The notes: a model not told the origin generated them from the sequence alone. Positions 13,199 to 23,559 are shown, counted from the stretch's first letter. The stretch is 64,000 nt of DNA from Mytilus californianus (GCF_021869535.1 NW_026262701.1:3115501-3179500); one strand, 5' to 3'. A program made the numbers and translations.

Positions 13199-16100
13199 TG
13201 TCCGTCCGTCTGTCTGTCCGTCAGGCCGTCAGTCCTGTTTCTTGTCATCGCAACTCCTCTCAAACCACACAACAGAATTTCATGAAACCTTTTCAGATAA
13301 TAAGGACATACTATGTAGATGTGCATATTGACAGGAAATCATGATTCAATTTTTTTTTCTTACACTTATTTTATTTCTCTAATGACAATGTGGGGACGTG
13401 GGGTATGTGAGCGCGCTCACTAAGGTTCTTTCATTTTTTAATGTTATGCCAATTACATAATAGGAACAGAAAGCACAAGTCCATGCTACTTTTAATTAAT
13501 TAGCATATACAGTAAAAATATTACAGTCATTCCTTATGATTTAATTCTAAATTCCATGTTTAAGGAGTAAATCAAAAATATGTCTATAAGCTGATAGACA
13601 AAAAACTTTCAGCCAATCAGAAGATGTGTTACATCTAAAATTAAATTATTATGTTATGTATTAAGTTGGATATAATAAAAGATCGATTTAGGTTTTAAAA
13701 GATGTACTTTACTTTACAGACTTTCCCTAAACCTTGGAATGCTGACACCTTCATGACAATGTTAAGTAGACTGTTACGAGTGGCAGAGTATGTATTTAAA
13801 ACAAAGATCACCGATTCTCTATCCATGTTATACACACAGGAGAATATTTCTGATCCTACGGCACATTCTGTTAGTAAGACAATTATCTCAGTGTTAAATA
13901 GTCCTAAGGATCCACCAACTTGTCTCGTAGACGATCAGAAGTCATTTATAGTGGCAGCTTTACAGGCTCTCAGTAAACTTGGTATCAGGGATAAGGATTT
14001 TATCACGGAAATGATGGTGCAATTCCTGGATGGGGATAAAGAAGTCAGGTATTGTGATATTTATAGATTATTCCATATTGGTTAAAGTGTTTATACCATA
14101 TCAAGCCTCAGAGAGAAGCAAAGTTTGACAGTGAAAGATGGGATGAGGGCTTATACAGAAAACAATAAAGAAATTGACATGAAATACTTATTATTTTATG
14201 GATCCATATTTTTTTTACCTCAATACCACATTTTTAAAACCACATTTCAGAACAAGCATAGAAGTAGAATAATTCCATTTTCAAAGTTAAAATGAGAAAG
14301 ATAACTTTTTACTAAAGATTTACTATAGGGACTTACTGCATCATTTGCCACAATCTTGAATTAACTGTTAAATAGTGGTGGGAGCTTTTTGTTTCAAATT
14401 AAAATTTGTATATGGGAATTTTATAGGAGTTTAGCCATTTCTATGCTGCTTTTAAAATTAGAATTTTATAGCAGAAGTCTATACATAGGGTTGTATGATA
14501 TTTTGATATAGGAGCATTGATATATGAAATATGAAAATCATTTGCCTTCATACATGTTTTATCTAAATAGATTTGCTTTTTTTCAAAAAAGAATCCTTTA
14601 TTTTCCTCCTGATTCTTTAGTCTGTCCACCTGTCACTGATAAAGTCATCAAAAACCAATAAAAGCACTGTTCCTTTGCTTTTTATGTGTTTTTTGCTGTG
14701 CATGTTCAGATTTTGCGTCATGGATGGATACCCCATATCCTTTGTTTTTCTATTAAATAAAAAAAGGTGATTAAGGTAAACATCAATGAGCCAACACCAA
14801 AAAATAAAAGATATCTGGAGGCCAACATATTTTGTTCCATTGTCAGAAATTGTTACATTCATTTTTTTGTTTCCAGGGCAACAACAATGGACATGTTAAA
14901 TTCTTGTGGCTTACAGGATCAACACAAATATTTTATCAAGGAATTAGATTCCTGGGATATCTGGAATGTGGAAGAGGCTGATCGGAAAGCAGACTTACGG
15001 AAAATGGTACATTCTTGGCTAGACAGGTGAGAGCATTCAAATTAGAAGTGAATTCACATTTGTTTTATACCAAAAAGTCATGATAAGAAAATCTATATAG
15101 AAACTTTATAAAAAAAAATATGAAGTTTAAAAATCAGTGTAGTCTATAAACTGATAAAAGTATTTATACAACTTAACCATGATTTTAACAAAAAAATTAT
15201 TTCCTAGGTTAATCTGAAATCCAGTATCTGACCCATAGTCATTGCTGTTTCCTCAAGTTTTTCTGTTATAAACTTTTTCCTAATGTAAGATAATTGATAT
15301 TTTAGGTGGATGACATCGTACAAACTTCACTTGGAAGATACAATAGAGAGAATGAAGAAAGGACAAAATATTCACGGAAAGTTAAATCGTGGTAGTAAGG
15401 GTATTCTAAGAAAGGTATGCTTAGGGCTATTCCATAAAAATGTATGTGGGAGGGTAGGAAGGGAAGTTTAATTATTGAAAGTGGGTCATGGATCTTTTTT
15501 CAGTATGCGTCTATTACCGTTATGCAAAATTATCTAAAAAATGGTTCTTGGTTGTAGGGATATTTTGAAAGTCCCTTCCTACCCTCCCACATACATGTTA
15601 ATGGAAAAGCCCTTATTTTACATACTGCAAAAGTACTTTTAATAGTTTATACATATATGGTCAGTTATATAACAAGTGGATGAAGTTACTAATGATGGAC
15701 AATATAAATGTACACAGTCCTTCGATCAAATCAATGTTCAGATTCTGATAATTCTGGAATAGTATGTTTATTAGTTCTGGTCTTTGATAATTCAATGAAT
15801 GCAGTGCATTTCTCTGTGACTTTGGAGTCAATTTTATTCCTTGGATAATCAGTATGAGATGAACCATTACCCATTTCATGATGCCTACCCAAAAGTCAAA
15901 TAACAAATTAAATTTGTAGGATTTGTTCATGCAAATGACTTACTTAATTGTTATATGTACTGATACTAAATTGTTTGTGTTACAGGGTAGTACAGATACT
16001 GTCACTACAATACCAGACAGGGCAAGCATAACTGGTAGGTCAATTACTTCATTATTAACAATTCATATCATATTAAAATTGTGTGCACAATGAACACTTT

Positions 16101-19100
16101 AACAACCCTATAAAATTTTAAAAAGAAGAATTCAATTCCTATAATTACATTTTTTTATGCTACAACTATGAAATTAAGAGTTATGTCAAACTTTTCGTTT
16201 GTTTTTCGATGCATTATTTTAAAATTTCATGGATAACATGTGCAGTTATAGCTGTTGAATTTTTTATGGAAATAAAATATGATATTGGACTGCCTCGTGA
16301 TTGTTGTCAGCCAAACAAGATTATCAATTCTAATGAAACATACATGTGATGTAATTATATATCATTAAATACCACTTTCAATCTAATAAAATGGAGTCTT
16401 TATAAACTGCATTTCATAAAAGTTCAATTATACCTGTTTTATAGTAAAATGAAATTTTTTTGGGATTTAAAAGCAATATTGTCATTACAGTCAAACCTGC
16501 TATAAAGGTCACCTATATTCATCAAAAACCTCTCTTATCCCATTGTAGTAAAATTAATGCATTATGAACCTCAATTCAAAGTTTTGAACCAAACAAAATA
16601 AGGAATTGTTTTGTTTATAAACTGGCTACACATTGGGTTCACATTGGATATTTTATACTGTATATCTTAACACATAATCTTATTCTATTTCAGTAACATT
16701 TGATCAGCCCCCAGATCAGTCCATAGTAGATAGTGCTACCTATATAGATTGTATTAACTACTTTGTGGAAATGATGATGGATAAGGCTTTAGATGGACTC
16801 AGAAAAGGAGGAAAGAGGCCCCCTGGAGCTCAAGAAAATGTTGTACAGGCTAAAAATACAGTACTGGTGCTACCTAAATTACCTCAGTATGTACTGTAAT
16901 CTTTTCTCTTATTTTCTGTTTTTTAGAAGTGTAAAAAATCTTACACTTAAAAGAAACCCAACCAGGTCATAGCACTAGTACTAATGTCAAATATATATTG
17001 ATAAAGAAATCTAGCACAATTTTGATAACAAGAAACATTCAGTTTGTTTTGATTGAATGCATGTTTTCCTCCTTAGTTACAATATTTTCACCAAAATGAT
17101 ATAATGATTCAATTATGAACAGATTTTGTAATACTTTAGTAATGGTATTTGGCTTGTATTTGTATTTGTGATTTAAGGGAAATTTGTGGTATACCTCAAT
17201 GAGACAGCAGCCCAACAAAAATGGTAATCAGGAGGTCAAATTTAGGTCTTCAATGTTGGACATGCATGTTTGTTTATACATAAAACCTTGATAAAATCTT
17301 GACCAGAGGACAGCAACCCCAATTATTCCTTTATTGAAAAAAAAGCACTAAAAATTACACCAGGACAACTTCTTTAAAACTGAATGAACAAGATTTTAAT
17401 GGAAATGAATTAAATTTCAAAGTGTCTAATTGAATAATATGTTTTATTGATATTTAATTATTGCAGCAAACCAGCTTTAGTTAGACTGGGTGAGACACAT
17501 ACAAGTCAGTGCAGACCACACAGAGAAACTAATTTGCATATAGGTAAGTTTTATCTACCAATAGAGAAACACATACAAGTCAGTGCAGACCACACAGAGA
17601 AACTAATTTAAATATAGGTAAGTTTTATCTACCAATAGAGAAACACATACAAGTCAGTGCAGACCACACAGAGAAACTAATTTAAATATAGGTAAGTTTT
17701 ATCTACCAATAGAGAAACACATACAAGTCAGTGCAGACCACACAGAGAAACTAATTTAAATATAGGTAAGTTTTATCTACCAATAGAGAAACACATACAA
17801 GTCAGTGCAGATCACACAGAGAAACTAATTTGCATATAGGTAAGTTTTATCTACCAATAGAGAAACACATACAAGTCAGTGCAGACCACACAGAGAAACT
17901 AATTTAAATATAGGTAAGTTTTATCTACCAATAGAGAAACACATACAAGTTAGTGCAGACCACACAGAGAAACTAATTTGCATACCCATAGCCATCAATG
18001 AAGACAACATTGTGGAACTGATCAATACATAGGTCAATTTGATCTAGTTTATTTATTTTTAAAACATATGTAGTTAAGTAAAGACAACATTGTGGAACTG
18101 ATCAATACATAGGTCAATTTGATCTAGTTTATTTATTTAACATATGTAGTTAAGTAAAGACCACATAGAGGAACTGATTAATACATAGGTCAATTTGATC
18201 TAGTTTATTTATTTAACATATGTAGTTAAGTAAAGACAACACTGTGGAACTGATCAATACATAGGTCAATTTGATCTAGTTTATTTATTTAACATATGTA
18301 GTTAAGTAAAGACAACATAGAGGAACTGATTAATACATAGGTCAATTTGATCTAGTTTATTTATTTAACATATGTAGTTAAGTAAAGACAACATTGTGGA
18401 ACTGATCAATACATAGGTCAATTTGATCTAGTTTATTTATTTAACATATGTAGTTAAGTAAAGACGACGTAGAGGAACTGATCAATACATAGGTCAATTT
18501 GATCTAGTTTATATATTTAACATATGTAGTTAAGTAAAGACGACATAGAGGAACTGATTAATACATAGGTCAATTTGATCTAGTTTATTTATTTAACATA
18601 TGTAGTTAAGTAAAGACAACATAGAGGAACTGATTAATACATAGGTCAATTTGATCTAGTTTATTTATTTAACATATGTAGTTAAGTAAAGACAACATAG
18701 AGGAACTGATTAATACATAGGTCAATTTGATCTAGTTTATTTATTTAACATATGTAGTTAAGTAAAGACAACACTGTGGAACTGATCAATACATAGGTCA
18801 ATTTGATCTAGTTTATTTATTTAAGATATGTAGTTAAGTAAAGACAACAATGTGGAACTGATCAATACATAGGTCAATTTGATCTAGTTTATTTATTTAA
18901 CATATGTAGTTAAGTAAAGACCACATAGAGGAACTGATCAATACATAGGTCAATTTGATCTAGTTTATATATTTAACATATGTAGTTAAGTAAAGACAAC
19001 AATGTGGAACTGATCAATACATAGGTCAATTTGATCTAGTTTATTTATTTAACATATGTAGTTAAGTAAAGACGACGTAGAGGAACTGATCAATACATAG

Positions 19101-20198
19101 GTCAATTTGATCAAGTTTATATATTTAACATATGTAGTTAAGTAAAGACGACGTAGAGGAACTGATCAATACATAGGTCAATTTGATCTAGTTTATATAT
19201 TTAACATATGTAGTTAAGTAAAGACGACATAGGGAATCAATGTTTTGTATAGGTAAGTAGGAACATACAAAATACAGTCTTAAGGATGTCGCTCCTCTTG
19301 TTTCTGAATTTTTGCCAGATATTAGGAATCCTCTGTTTTTATCCATGTACTGCCATTAAAAAAATTTCCCCCCTAACCCCTACTTTTCTTTTCATAATTT
19401 TATTACATATAGTTTAAAAAGCCATATTTGAAAATGCTATAAAATCTTTGTTATTTTTTTATATTTTTTTAAAGAAAAAGGGTGCTAATGTTAAATATAT
19501 GAAAAGTCTAGAGAGAGTTATTTCCTGCCAAATGCTATCAATTTATAACAGTCTTTTAAAAAGCTTGTTATTTTGAAACAGAGTAGCGAACATCCTTAAA
19601 CTGTATTTGAAGGCCTAAACTTATAAAGTAAAGAGAGACTAAAATTGTTTTCTAAAAATAGACTAAATGTTAAACAGTTCAGTCAAAGTGAACAGAGTAA
19701 AGAGCTGATAGTTAACTTTGTCTATATCCATTTAATGTAGTTTTAAACTATATATTGATAGTTGACTTTGTCAGAACCTTAAAGAGGATAATCTACTGAG
19801 TTGAATAAAGATGTTTCTTTATAGTGGATTTAGTATTTACAAAGTTAGACGTTCATCTCAAGTCAATCACGAAAAGAAATCTATGGTAGATAAAACAGAT
19901 TCTTTTCTACAATAAATTGTTTGTGAAAATTAATTTTCTTTTTTTAGATTACCGATATCCTTCAACAACAAACAGAGGTTATCAACCTCCACCTGGATCC
20001 CTGTCAGGATTTGCACCTAGCATAAACTTACCAATGAAACCAGTATACATTAATCCATTCCCATGTGAGGTAGATATGTATGACACTCGATTCCAAGAAC
20101 CAATACTCATTACACTGAAATCTGCACAGAAATACTTTGTACCAGCCCAGTCAATTGTGGCAGACATGTTTGAGACAGCAATCCCTCCAGCACGATGA
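1151..20198 (+). CDS. WD-repeat protein, WDR97/WDR87 type, 3' part (15 exons)
   Basis: Exons: 1151-1289, 2022-2128, 5664-5811, 6867-7095, 7652-7721, 10145-10419, 11866-12141, 12753-13109, 13720-14048, 14877-15026, 15306-15414, 15986-16034, 16694-16886, 17467-17543, 19948-20198. All have AG acceptors and GT donors, phases match at each junction, and the joined frame is open for 918 codons to TGA at 20196. The 5' end lies left of the window; the first exon begins inside a codon. Visible order: WD repeat (1-46), second propeller strand set (47-81), basic linker, charged helical part rich in E/K (132-207), acidic and proline-rich disordered part (231-533), helical HEAT-like part (534-729), conserved C-terminus (747-918). 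Overall layout recalls WDR97 (KIAA1875) and WDR87, whose roles are poorly known and linked to cilia and testis. The family name is from memory and could be wrong; the gene model is solid. Confidence 0.85.
1232..1750 (+). repeat. 90-bp tandem array of exon end plus donor
   Basis: The motif GTATG recurs at 1241 (true exon), 1331, 1421 and 1511, exactly 90 bases apart, with two more divergent units near 1616 and 1695. Each unit holds a decayed copy of the last ~55 exon bases (compare GATGAAAATCAACTGATCAG with GAGGAAAATCAGCTGACCAG) followed by the intron start TTAGTAGTGACACTGTGACC. Confidence 0.85.
1824..2090 (+). repeat. 98-bp tandem array of acceptor plus exon start
   Basis: The AGGTTACT acceptor junction occurs at 1824, 1922 and 2020, with 98-base spacing. 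Copies one and two carry the first ~60 exon bases, then TTATTGTTATAG and intron sequence. The third continues as the real exon. Confidence 0.9.
2022..2128 (+). CDS. Exon, propeller strand (LGFCSEKGDLLVGIGNHLYL)
   Basis: This exon encodes a hydrophobic strand pair typical of a degenerate propeller blade (GDLLVGIGNHLYLIP). The acceptor is TTTATAG before 2022 and the donor GTAAGT at 2129. Two earlier imperfect copies of its acceptor and first ~60 bases stand at 1824 and 1922. They run into stop codons and lack the donor, so only the third copy can be the full exon. Confidence 0.85.
2196..3896. mobile_element. TTAA-flanked element with 13-bp TIRs and internal tandem core
   Basis: Begins TTAA-AGGGGCACTAGCT and ends with the exact inverse AGCTAGTGCCCCT-TTAA. 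TTAA flanks are the target duplication of piggyBac-type transposons, but no transposase frame is present, so it is non-autonomous at best. Inside are four to five units of about 191-195 bp, marked by CTTCTGTCCAAGTTTGG at 2495, 2690, 2882 and 3073, with a shorter first unit at 2354. These are bounded by CTCAACAAAAAT motifs near 2286 and 3220. The core resembles tandem-core repeats common in bivalves. Confidence 0.6.
4073..5270. mobile_element. Helitron-like (Pearl/HINE type) element with 147-bp tandem core
   Basis: Starts with a strong hairpin at 4073-4107 (GTCGAGC/GCTCGAC outer arms, TGCGAC/GTCGCA inner arms) and ends near GGCGAGACATTTCAGC at about 5240. Between lie seven units marked by GACCTCATTTTC at 4251, 4407, 4553, 4700, 4847, 4994 and 5141. 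The last four intervals are exactly 147 bases. Non-autonomous bivalve elements with a subterminal hairpin and a 150-170 bp tandem core are known (Pearl, Helentron-like); assignment is by resemblance. Confidence 0.6.
5291..5340. mobile_element. MITE end fragment
   Basis: Carries AATTTAATTTTGGATGTAAA followed by TCTTCTGATTGGCTGAAAG, the same terminal sequence as the element at 5846 and, inverted, at 13590-13652. Only one end is present. Confidence 0.5.
5846..6133. mobile_element. MITE with palindromic ends plus long hairpin
   Basis: Two palindromes lie side by side. 5846-5989 has inverted ends (TTATAATTTAATT ... AATTAAATTATAA) and contains TGACGTCA at 5937-5944. 6001-6133 is a foldback with arms of about 50 bases (TTTTTTCTGTCTAT ... 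ATAGACAGAAAAAA; inner TGTGGTGCACAC ... GTGTGCACCACA) and a ~30-base loop. It sits in a WD-gene intron. Confidence 0.6.
6390..6850. mobile_element. Degenerate bivalve repeat starting ATTATACCCC
   Basis: Begins TTATTATACCCCAACTATATAGTGGGGGC and carries two copies of the motif GCTTGACAATGATGAGTTGT / GCTTGGCAATGATGAGTTGT at about 6525 and 6698. It resembles the element at 13148. No coding potential. Confidence 0.4.
6867..7095 (+). CDS. Exon, charged helical segment
   Basis: The exon encodes 76 residues rich in Glu, Lys and Arg (EEEEEVTREKKIKEAAFAV and following), predicted mostly helical. The acceptor is CACTGTAG and the donor ACA|GTAAGT. With the preceding exon (5664-5811, KKEQPLPFDALKLKTLSKRD) it links the propeller to the disordered middle. 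No catalytic motif is seen. Confidence 0.85.
7342..7592. mobile_element. 251-bp foldback MITE
   Basis: Left end TCATCAGAATGCACTCCAAT is the inverse of the right end ATTGGAATGCATTCTGATGA; the inverted homology continues about 50 bases inward (GGAAATCAAT / ATTGATTTCC). It lies in the intron between exons at 7095 and 7652. Confidence 0.6.
8143..8331. mobile_element. 189-bp Harbinger-type MITE, copy 1
   Basis: Terminal inverted repeats begin GGGCTATTCCATTAAAATG and the two arms match for about 40 bases. It is flanked by TAA on both sides (8140-8142, 8332-8334). A 3-bp TAA/TTA duplication is typical of PIF/Harbinger (Tourist-like) MITEs. A second copy of the same length is at 15424. Confidence 0.75.
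8400..10140. other. Intron, no recognised element
   Basis: AT-rich intron between exons at 7721 and 10145. Only short A/T runs are visible. The reading frame that begins upstream of 10145 is intron read-through, because the TTTTGTAG acceptor at 10144 gives the correct phase. Confidence 0.4.
10145..13109 (+). CDS. Acidic and proline-rich middle (three exons)
   Basis: Exons 10145-10419, 11866-12141 and 12753-13109 are in phase 0 to each other, so each is 276, 357 or nearly 275 bases of clean coding sequence. They encode low-complexity sequence: a run of eight prolines (WPPPPPPPPKDTW), an acidic stretch (EVEEQPVEEEETED), a run of five Asp (DDDDD), then repeated KPP/TPxPP segments before PNYVTQFQGSDWFDKYFP. 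Such sequence is usually unstructured and often a docking region. A 28-bp minisatellite fills most of the first intron in this block. Confidence 0.85.
10930..11857 (+). repeat. 28-bp AT-rich minisatellite, about 33 copies
   Basis: Unit TATTCAATAATATACATA flanked by TTCTCT; the usual period is 28 bases, with shorter variants lacking CTCTA. The array ends eight bases before the acceptor of the exon at 11866, so its T/C-rich units supply the polypyrimidine tract (TTCTATTCTCTATTTGTCC then GACAG). Confidence 0.95.
12315..12465 (+). mobile_element. 3' tail of RT retroelement family A
   Basis: Contains CATTGTTGAAGGCTGTACAG, TCATTTGGTCTCTTGTGGAG and CATACCACATCTTCTT. This is the inverse of the tail of the larger copies at 23845 and 31090. 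It is a 5'-truncated insertion in a WD-gene intron. Confidence 0.65.
13148..13440. mobile_element. Bivalve repeat with ATTATACCCC hairpin
   Basis: Begins with TTATACCC and CGCAACGAGTTGCG, closed by GGGTATAA at 13177-13184, forming a stem. This is followed by a (GTCC/GTCT) pyrimidine-rich run and CGCAACTCCTCTCAAACCACACAACAG. The layout resembles hairpin-headed tandem-core elements of bivalves. It lies in the intron after the exon ending at 13109. Confidence 0.5.
13535..13655. mobile_element. MITE copy (same family as 5846)
   Basis: Ends in CAGCCAATCAGAAGATGTGT and TTACATCTAAAATTAAATTA, the inverse of the sequence at 5291 and 5850; the other end reads ATGATTTAATTCTAAATTCC. It lies 65 bases upstream of the exon at 13720. 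Confidence 0.55.
13720..15414 (+). CDS. Helical HEAT-like region (three exons)
   Basis: Exons 13720-14048, 14877-15026 and 15306-15414 encode about 195 residues of regularly spaced amphipathic helices (for example SFIVAALQALSKLGIRDKDF, then ATTMDMLNSCGL, then ADLRKMVHSWLDRW). The spacing resembles ARM/HEAT repeats, as I recall for the C-terminal part of WDR87/WDR97 proteins. The repeat call is by eye only. Confidence 0.75.
15424..15612. mobile_element. 189-bp Harbinger-type MITE, copy 2
   Basis: Same element as at 8143, also 189 bp, with its internal sequence in the opposite orientation. It is flanked by TTA duplications (15421-15423, 15613-15615). It starts only 9 bases after the end of the exon at 15414, so the donor GTATGC is followed almost directly by the element. 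Confidence 0.75.
16694..20198 (+). CDS. C-terminal exons and stop
   Basis: Exons 16694-16886, 17467-17543 and 19948-20198. The second (KPALVRLGETHTSQCRPHRE) has its 3' end and donor copied many times in the following intron. The last exon encodes YRYPSTTNRGYQPPPG ... KYFVPAQSIVADMF ... PPAR and stops at 20196-20198. The donor at 16887 is GTATGT, chosen because the other frames of the next exon hit a stop. Confidence 0.85.
17490..17985 (+). repeat. 74-bp array of exon end plus 5' splice site
   Basis: ATAGGTAAGTTTTATC occurs with its key A at 17542 (true donor), 17616, 17690, 17764, 17838 and 17912, exactly 74 bases apart. Each unit carries about 50 bases of the exon's 3' end (ACACATACAAGTCAGTGCAG...) and a full GTAAGT donor. 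A seventh unit reaches TTTGCATA and loses the donor. Confidence 0.95.
17987..19237 (+). repeat. 76-bp tandem array, about 16 copies
   Basis: Period 76, marked by CATATGTAGTTAAG at 18065, 18141, 18217 and 18293 onward. The unit contains GAGGAACTGATCAATACATAG then GTCAATTTGATCTAG, which aligns with GAGAAACTAATTTGCATATAG then GTAAGTTTTATCTAC of the adjacent 74-bp array. It therefore looks like an older derivative of the same exon end. Units alternate between variants such as AACATTGTGG and AACATAGAGG. Confidence 0.9.
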
Positions 20199-20900
20199 TT
20201 GTTTGATAGATGACACTGCATGACGATCACATGACTTGGTTTGTCCCTCTGACACAGACACTAGTGTGCATTGTTCTTGACAGAGACAAGTAATTGGTTA
20301 TACTTATGTTAATAGCCGTACAGGAACCAAAATCTGATGAAATATTGTGGATACAAGTAAAGATCCAGCAAATGCTTAGGAAGAACTGTTCCTACTGTTG
20401 TTTTGGGAATTGAACTTTATTTGAATATTTTATGTGAACCAAGGTTTAGTAATTCAATGCCAATGGGTCATATTTAAATGATGATAAGTCTTGCAGAGAC
20501 AAACAAACAATAAGAAATATATTTATGGGTACTTGTGTTTTTTCTTTCTTGAAGTACTTGAAGCATGGCTTAATATTCGCTAATTTAAAAGTCGCAGTGA
20601 CATCCCAAATTTTGTTTCTTCAGAAAGTAAAATAAAAATCATGGTTAACCATGGTTTTCTATGATTTATTTATCAGAAATGATCGCCAATGTAACTTTGT
20701 AAAAGAAACGAACCAATTATTATAAATATCATATGTTCTCAATTAAACTCAAATCAAATAAGTCTATGTTCAACTGTTCCCAGTTAATCACTGCAACTTG
20801 AGCTTTAACATAAGGAAGTGGACCAACTGCTGCCGACAAGAAATGTATGCAGACATTCAGCTAAAGAAGCATTTCTGTGATACTTATTTTTTAATAAAAT
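20199..20900 (+). other. Probable 3' UTR of the WD gene
   Basis: Follows the stop at 20198. AATAAA signals occur at 20631-20636 and 20893-20898; either could end the transcript. No other coding signal is visible here. Confidence 0.5.
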
Positions 20901-22735
20901 ATATTTTTAAGATTATTTATGTCTGAACTTTTTGCAAATATGAAATTTTACCTTTAATGTCCTTTAATTTAATAGATAAAACTGTGATAGTGTTGTAATT
21001 TTTTACATCGACATAGTTTGAATTACAGTGTTCATCCTGATAAAATGGGTTTGTATTGATTCATGGGGAAAAGGCTAATATAGATTTTGGTATATGTAAT
21101 TGTTATTGCTTCATTCCTTTTTCATTTTGAAAGCATGAAAGATGTGTCATGCTTTAGCAACAAAATCAATTATAATAATTATGCTTATAATTTATCTTTT
21201 TCTATTTTTCATAGAAATTTTTTTTAAAGACTGAAAAAACAATCAATTGTCAGATATGTTTTTTTTTTGTTCTGAATAAATTGTACCATTTTATGTTTTA
21301 TGTTTTAAAATATTGGAGCCGTTTTACTGAAATATATTTTATATATATGTACTAGATATAGATGAAACTGTCATGAATAAATTCAACAAAAAATAAAATA
21401 TTTGGGTATGATTAAAGAATCAATGATATAGCAACCGAAAAATACTAGTAGACCAAAACATACATCTAGAGGTAATTGACTATTGCTAATCACATCCTGG
21501 AAATTGCTGAATTTTTCCCTTTTATTTCAAATTGAAGTAAGATGTGGTATGATTGCCAAATAAGACAACTCTTCACCAGAGACCAAATGACGAAGAAGTT
21601 ACTCAAGTTTTTCACATAGAGTAAAACAAGGTTTTGTCTTTTTTCTGAAAATAATCAAGTACAGGTATATATTTATTTGCATTGTATGATTTTTGAAGAA
21701 ATATTGATGTTATCCTTTATATATAAGAATTATTTTACCAGAATTACTACATGATCCCCCACAAACCAAGGATTCTAGGTCAAAGTAATTGGGATTCATA
21801 TATTGTCATTGGAACAAATTTTATAGATTCTTGAATACTTGATTTGAATAAAATTCTTAGCAGCAGAACTCTATAGAAAATTTGTATTTTTTAATAGGAA
21901 AAATTAGCACACAATTAATCATAATGAAACAACAGTAATATTATGACTTTTGTATCCCTCTGGTGACCTCTGGATGTCTAATTTGGTTTTCTAGATATTT
22001 TGACTTTTATTAATTTAAGATCGTATACTGTAACATCTTGATAAAAGAAATATAACGTAATTAGTTACAAAAAATTGTGACATCAAGCCCTGAGAGGACA
22101 CACCCCTTGGTCTCTTTTCCTTTGTCCAGTTCCCTTCTTCTTGGAAAGAAAACATAGACATGGAAGGCAGTATTTAATGACTCTTATCAAAATTCTATTT
22201 TGTTTCACTATCATTAAAACATTGGACACAGCCTTGGTTGAGACAAAATTTCCATGTCTACCTTCTTGGTTCTTCACTGTACTAAAGTTTATTTTGTATA
22301 ATCTTTGATTTTACAGAAAGATTGGAAATAATAAGAAGGCACTGCTTGTCTACTCTATATGAGTTGGTTTGTTAGGTAACAAAGTTACAGTTCAGACATA
22401 ATCATAAATTGCATTTAAAATGTATCTGATTAATAAGAATTGAGTTAAAACCATTTTTAAGGTTGAAATCTTTTATATTATATGTAAGATTTTATATTGC
22501 GAAAAATTTGTTAAGAAATCATTCTGTTTACATTGATTGAAATAAAATTGTTGAATGTGCATTTCTCTGAAGATTTAAATATTTTTATTTTGTATTAAGT
22601 TATTTTGTTGTATAATTGACCAATAAAATTCAAGATAAATACTGATATGTTATGAAGCATCAACCTAGTTTCCAAGAGATCAGATATTCTACTCATATAT
22701 ATTTTCCTCTTAGTTTTGTCTTCCATGTTGATAAT
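20900..22735. other. Intergenic, mostly unrecognised
   Basis: AT-rich. A short fragment of RT family A tail lies near 21535-21600 (GATGTGGTATGATTGCC). The open frames here have no recognisable content. Confidence 0.4.
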
Positions 22736-22739
22736 ATTT

Positions 22740-22975
22740 GATTGATTAAATGATTGTTTGTGTTTAACACCACTTTAAGCACTCTTGTCTATATTGTGGG
22801 GGCTGGTTTGTATTATTGGAGGAAGCAGGAGTGCCCAGAGAGAACCATGAACTGTCCTTGTCGATTAAGATAGAAGTGGAAGGCACCTGCCACAAGTGGG
22901 GTCTGAACTCACAATCTCAGTGTTGACAGGATAGTTTTGGCTGAAGATGAACTTCTCAGATCACTCGACTACCAA
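22740..22975. mobile_element. SINE-like element
   Basis: Contains GTGTTTAACACCACTTTAAG, TTGGAGGAAGCAGGAGTGCC and CTGAACTCACAATCTCAGTG. From memory this matches a conserved mollusc SINE core. Exact family not determined. Confidence 0.5.
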
Positions 22976-23056
22976 GGCCCCTGATAATGTTTGTCGACCA
23001 CCAAGGCCCTTGATAATGTTTGTCGACCACCAAGGCCCCTGATAATGTTTGTCTTG
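22974..23056. repeat. 30-bp tandem repeat, three copies
   Basis: Unit CTGATAATGTTTGTCGACCA followed by CCAAGGCCC, repeated directly at the end of the SINE-like sequence. Confidence 0.8.
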
Positions 23057-23324
23057 GACAATTCTTAGGAAGAAGTTGATATTGCCTTATGTAGCCCCTT
23101 TCTATTTTTAGTTAATAATTTTCTAAAGCAGGTTAAAAAACATAAAAAAAAGCTATGCACTGGCATTAAATACTCCTCATGGACTAGTTAGTATAGTTTA
23201 AAACTTTTGCATTTCACAAATTATTTTATAAAATAGTTTTGCTTTTCCTGGAAACTTCCCCTCAACTCAAAAGTATGTTCCAGCATCCAAAATTTAAGAT
23301 AAGAATAATCAGATGTCCATGGGG

Positions 23325-23515
23325 TATCGATGGCCGAGTGGCCTAAGTAGTTCACGTACAGTGATCACTAGCCTGGAAACTCTTAAGGTTTTAATTAATT
23401 TCTTGTAGCTATGTGTATTTGATGTAGATCTTAATGCTAAAGGAAGGATTCCTACCAAATGTCAGTTGTTCTGACCTGAATTCCAGCTTCCCTTCATCAA
23501 TAAAATCTGACTATA
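23325..23515 (+). mobile_element. tRNA-derived SINE-like fragment
   Basis: GGCCGAGTGGCCTAAG at about 23332 matches the box A region of class II (Leu/Ser-type) tRNAs. There is no matching box B, anticodon arm or acceptor stem, so it is a tRNA-derived repeat rather than a tRNA gene. Confidence 0.4.
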
Positions 23516-23559
23516 TATTTTTATTATGACATAGCCAAGATTGCTGAAATCGACTTTCG

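Noticed and set aside
23325-23400. Possible tRNA gene (GGCCGAGTGG box A)
   Set aside because: No box B, anticodon stem or acceptor stem can be formed; tRNA-derived repeat more likely.
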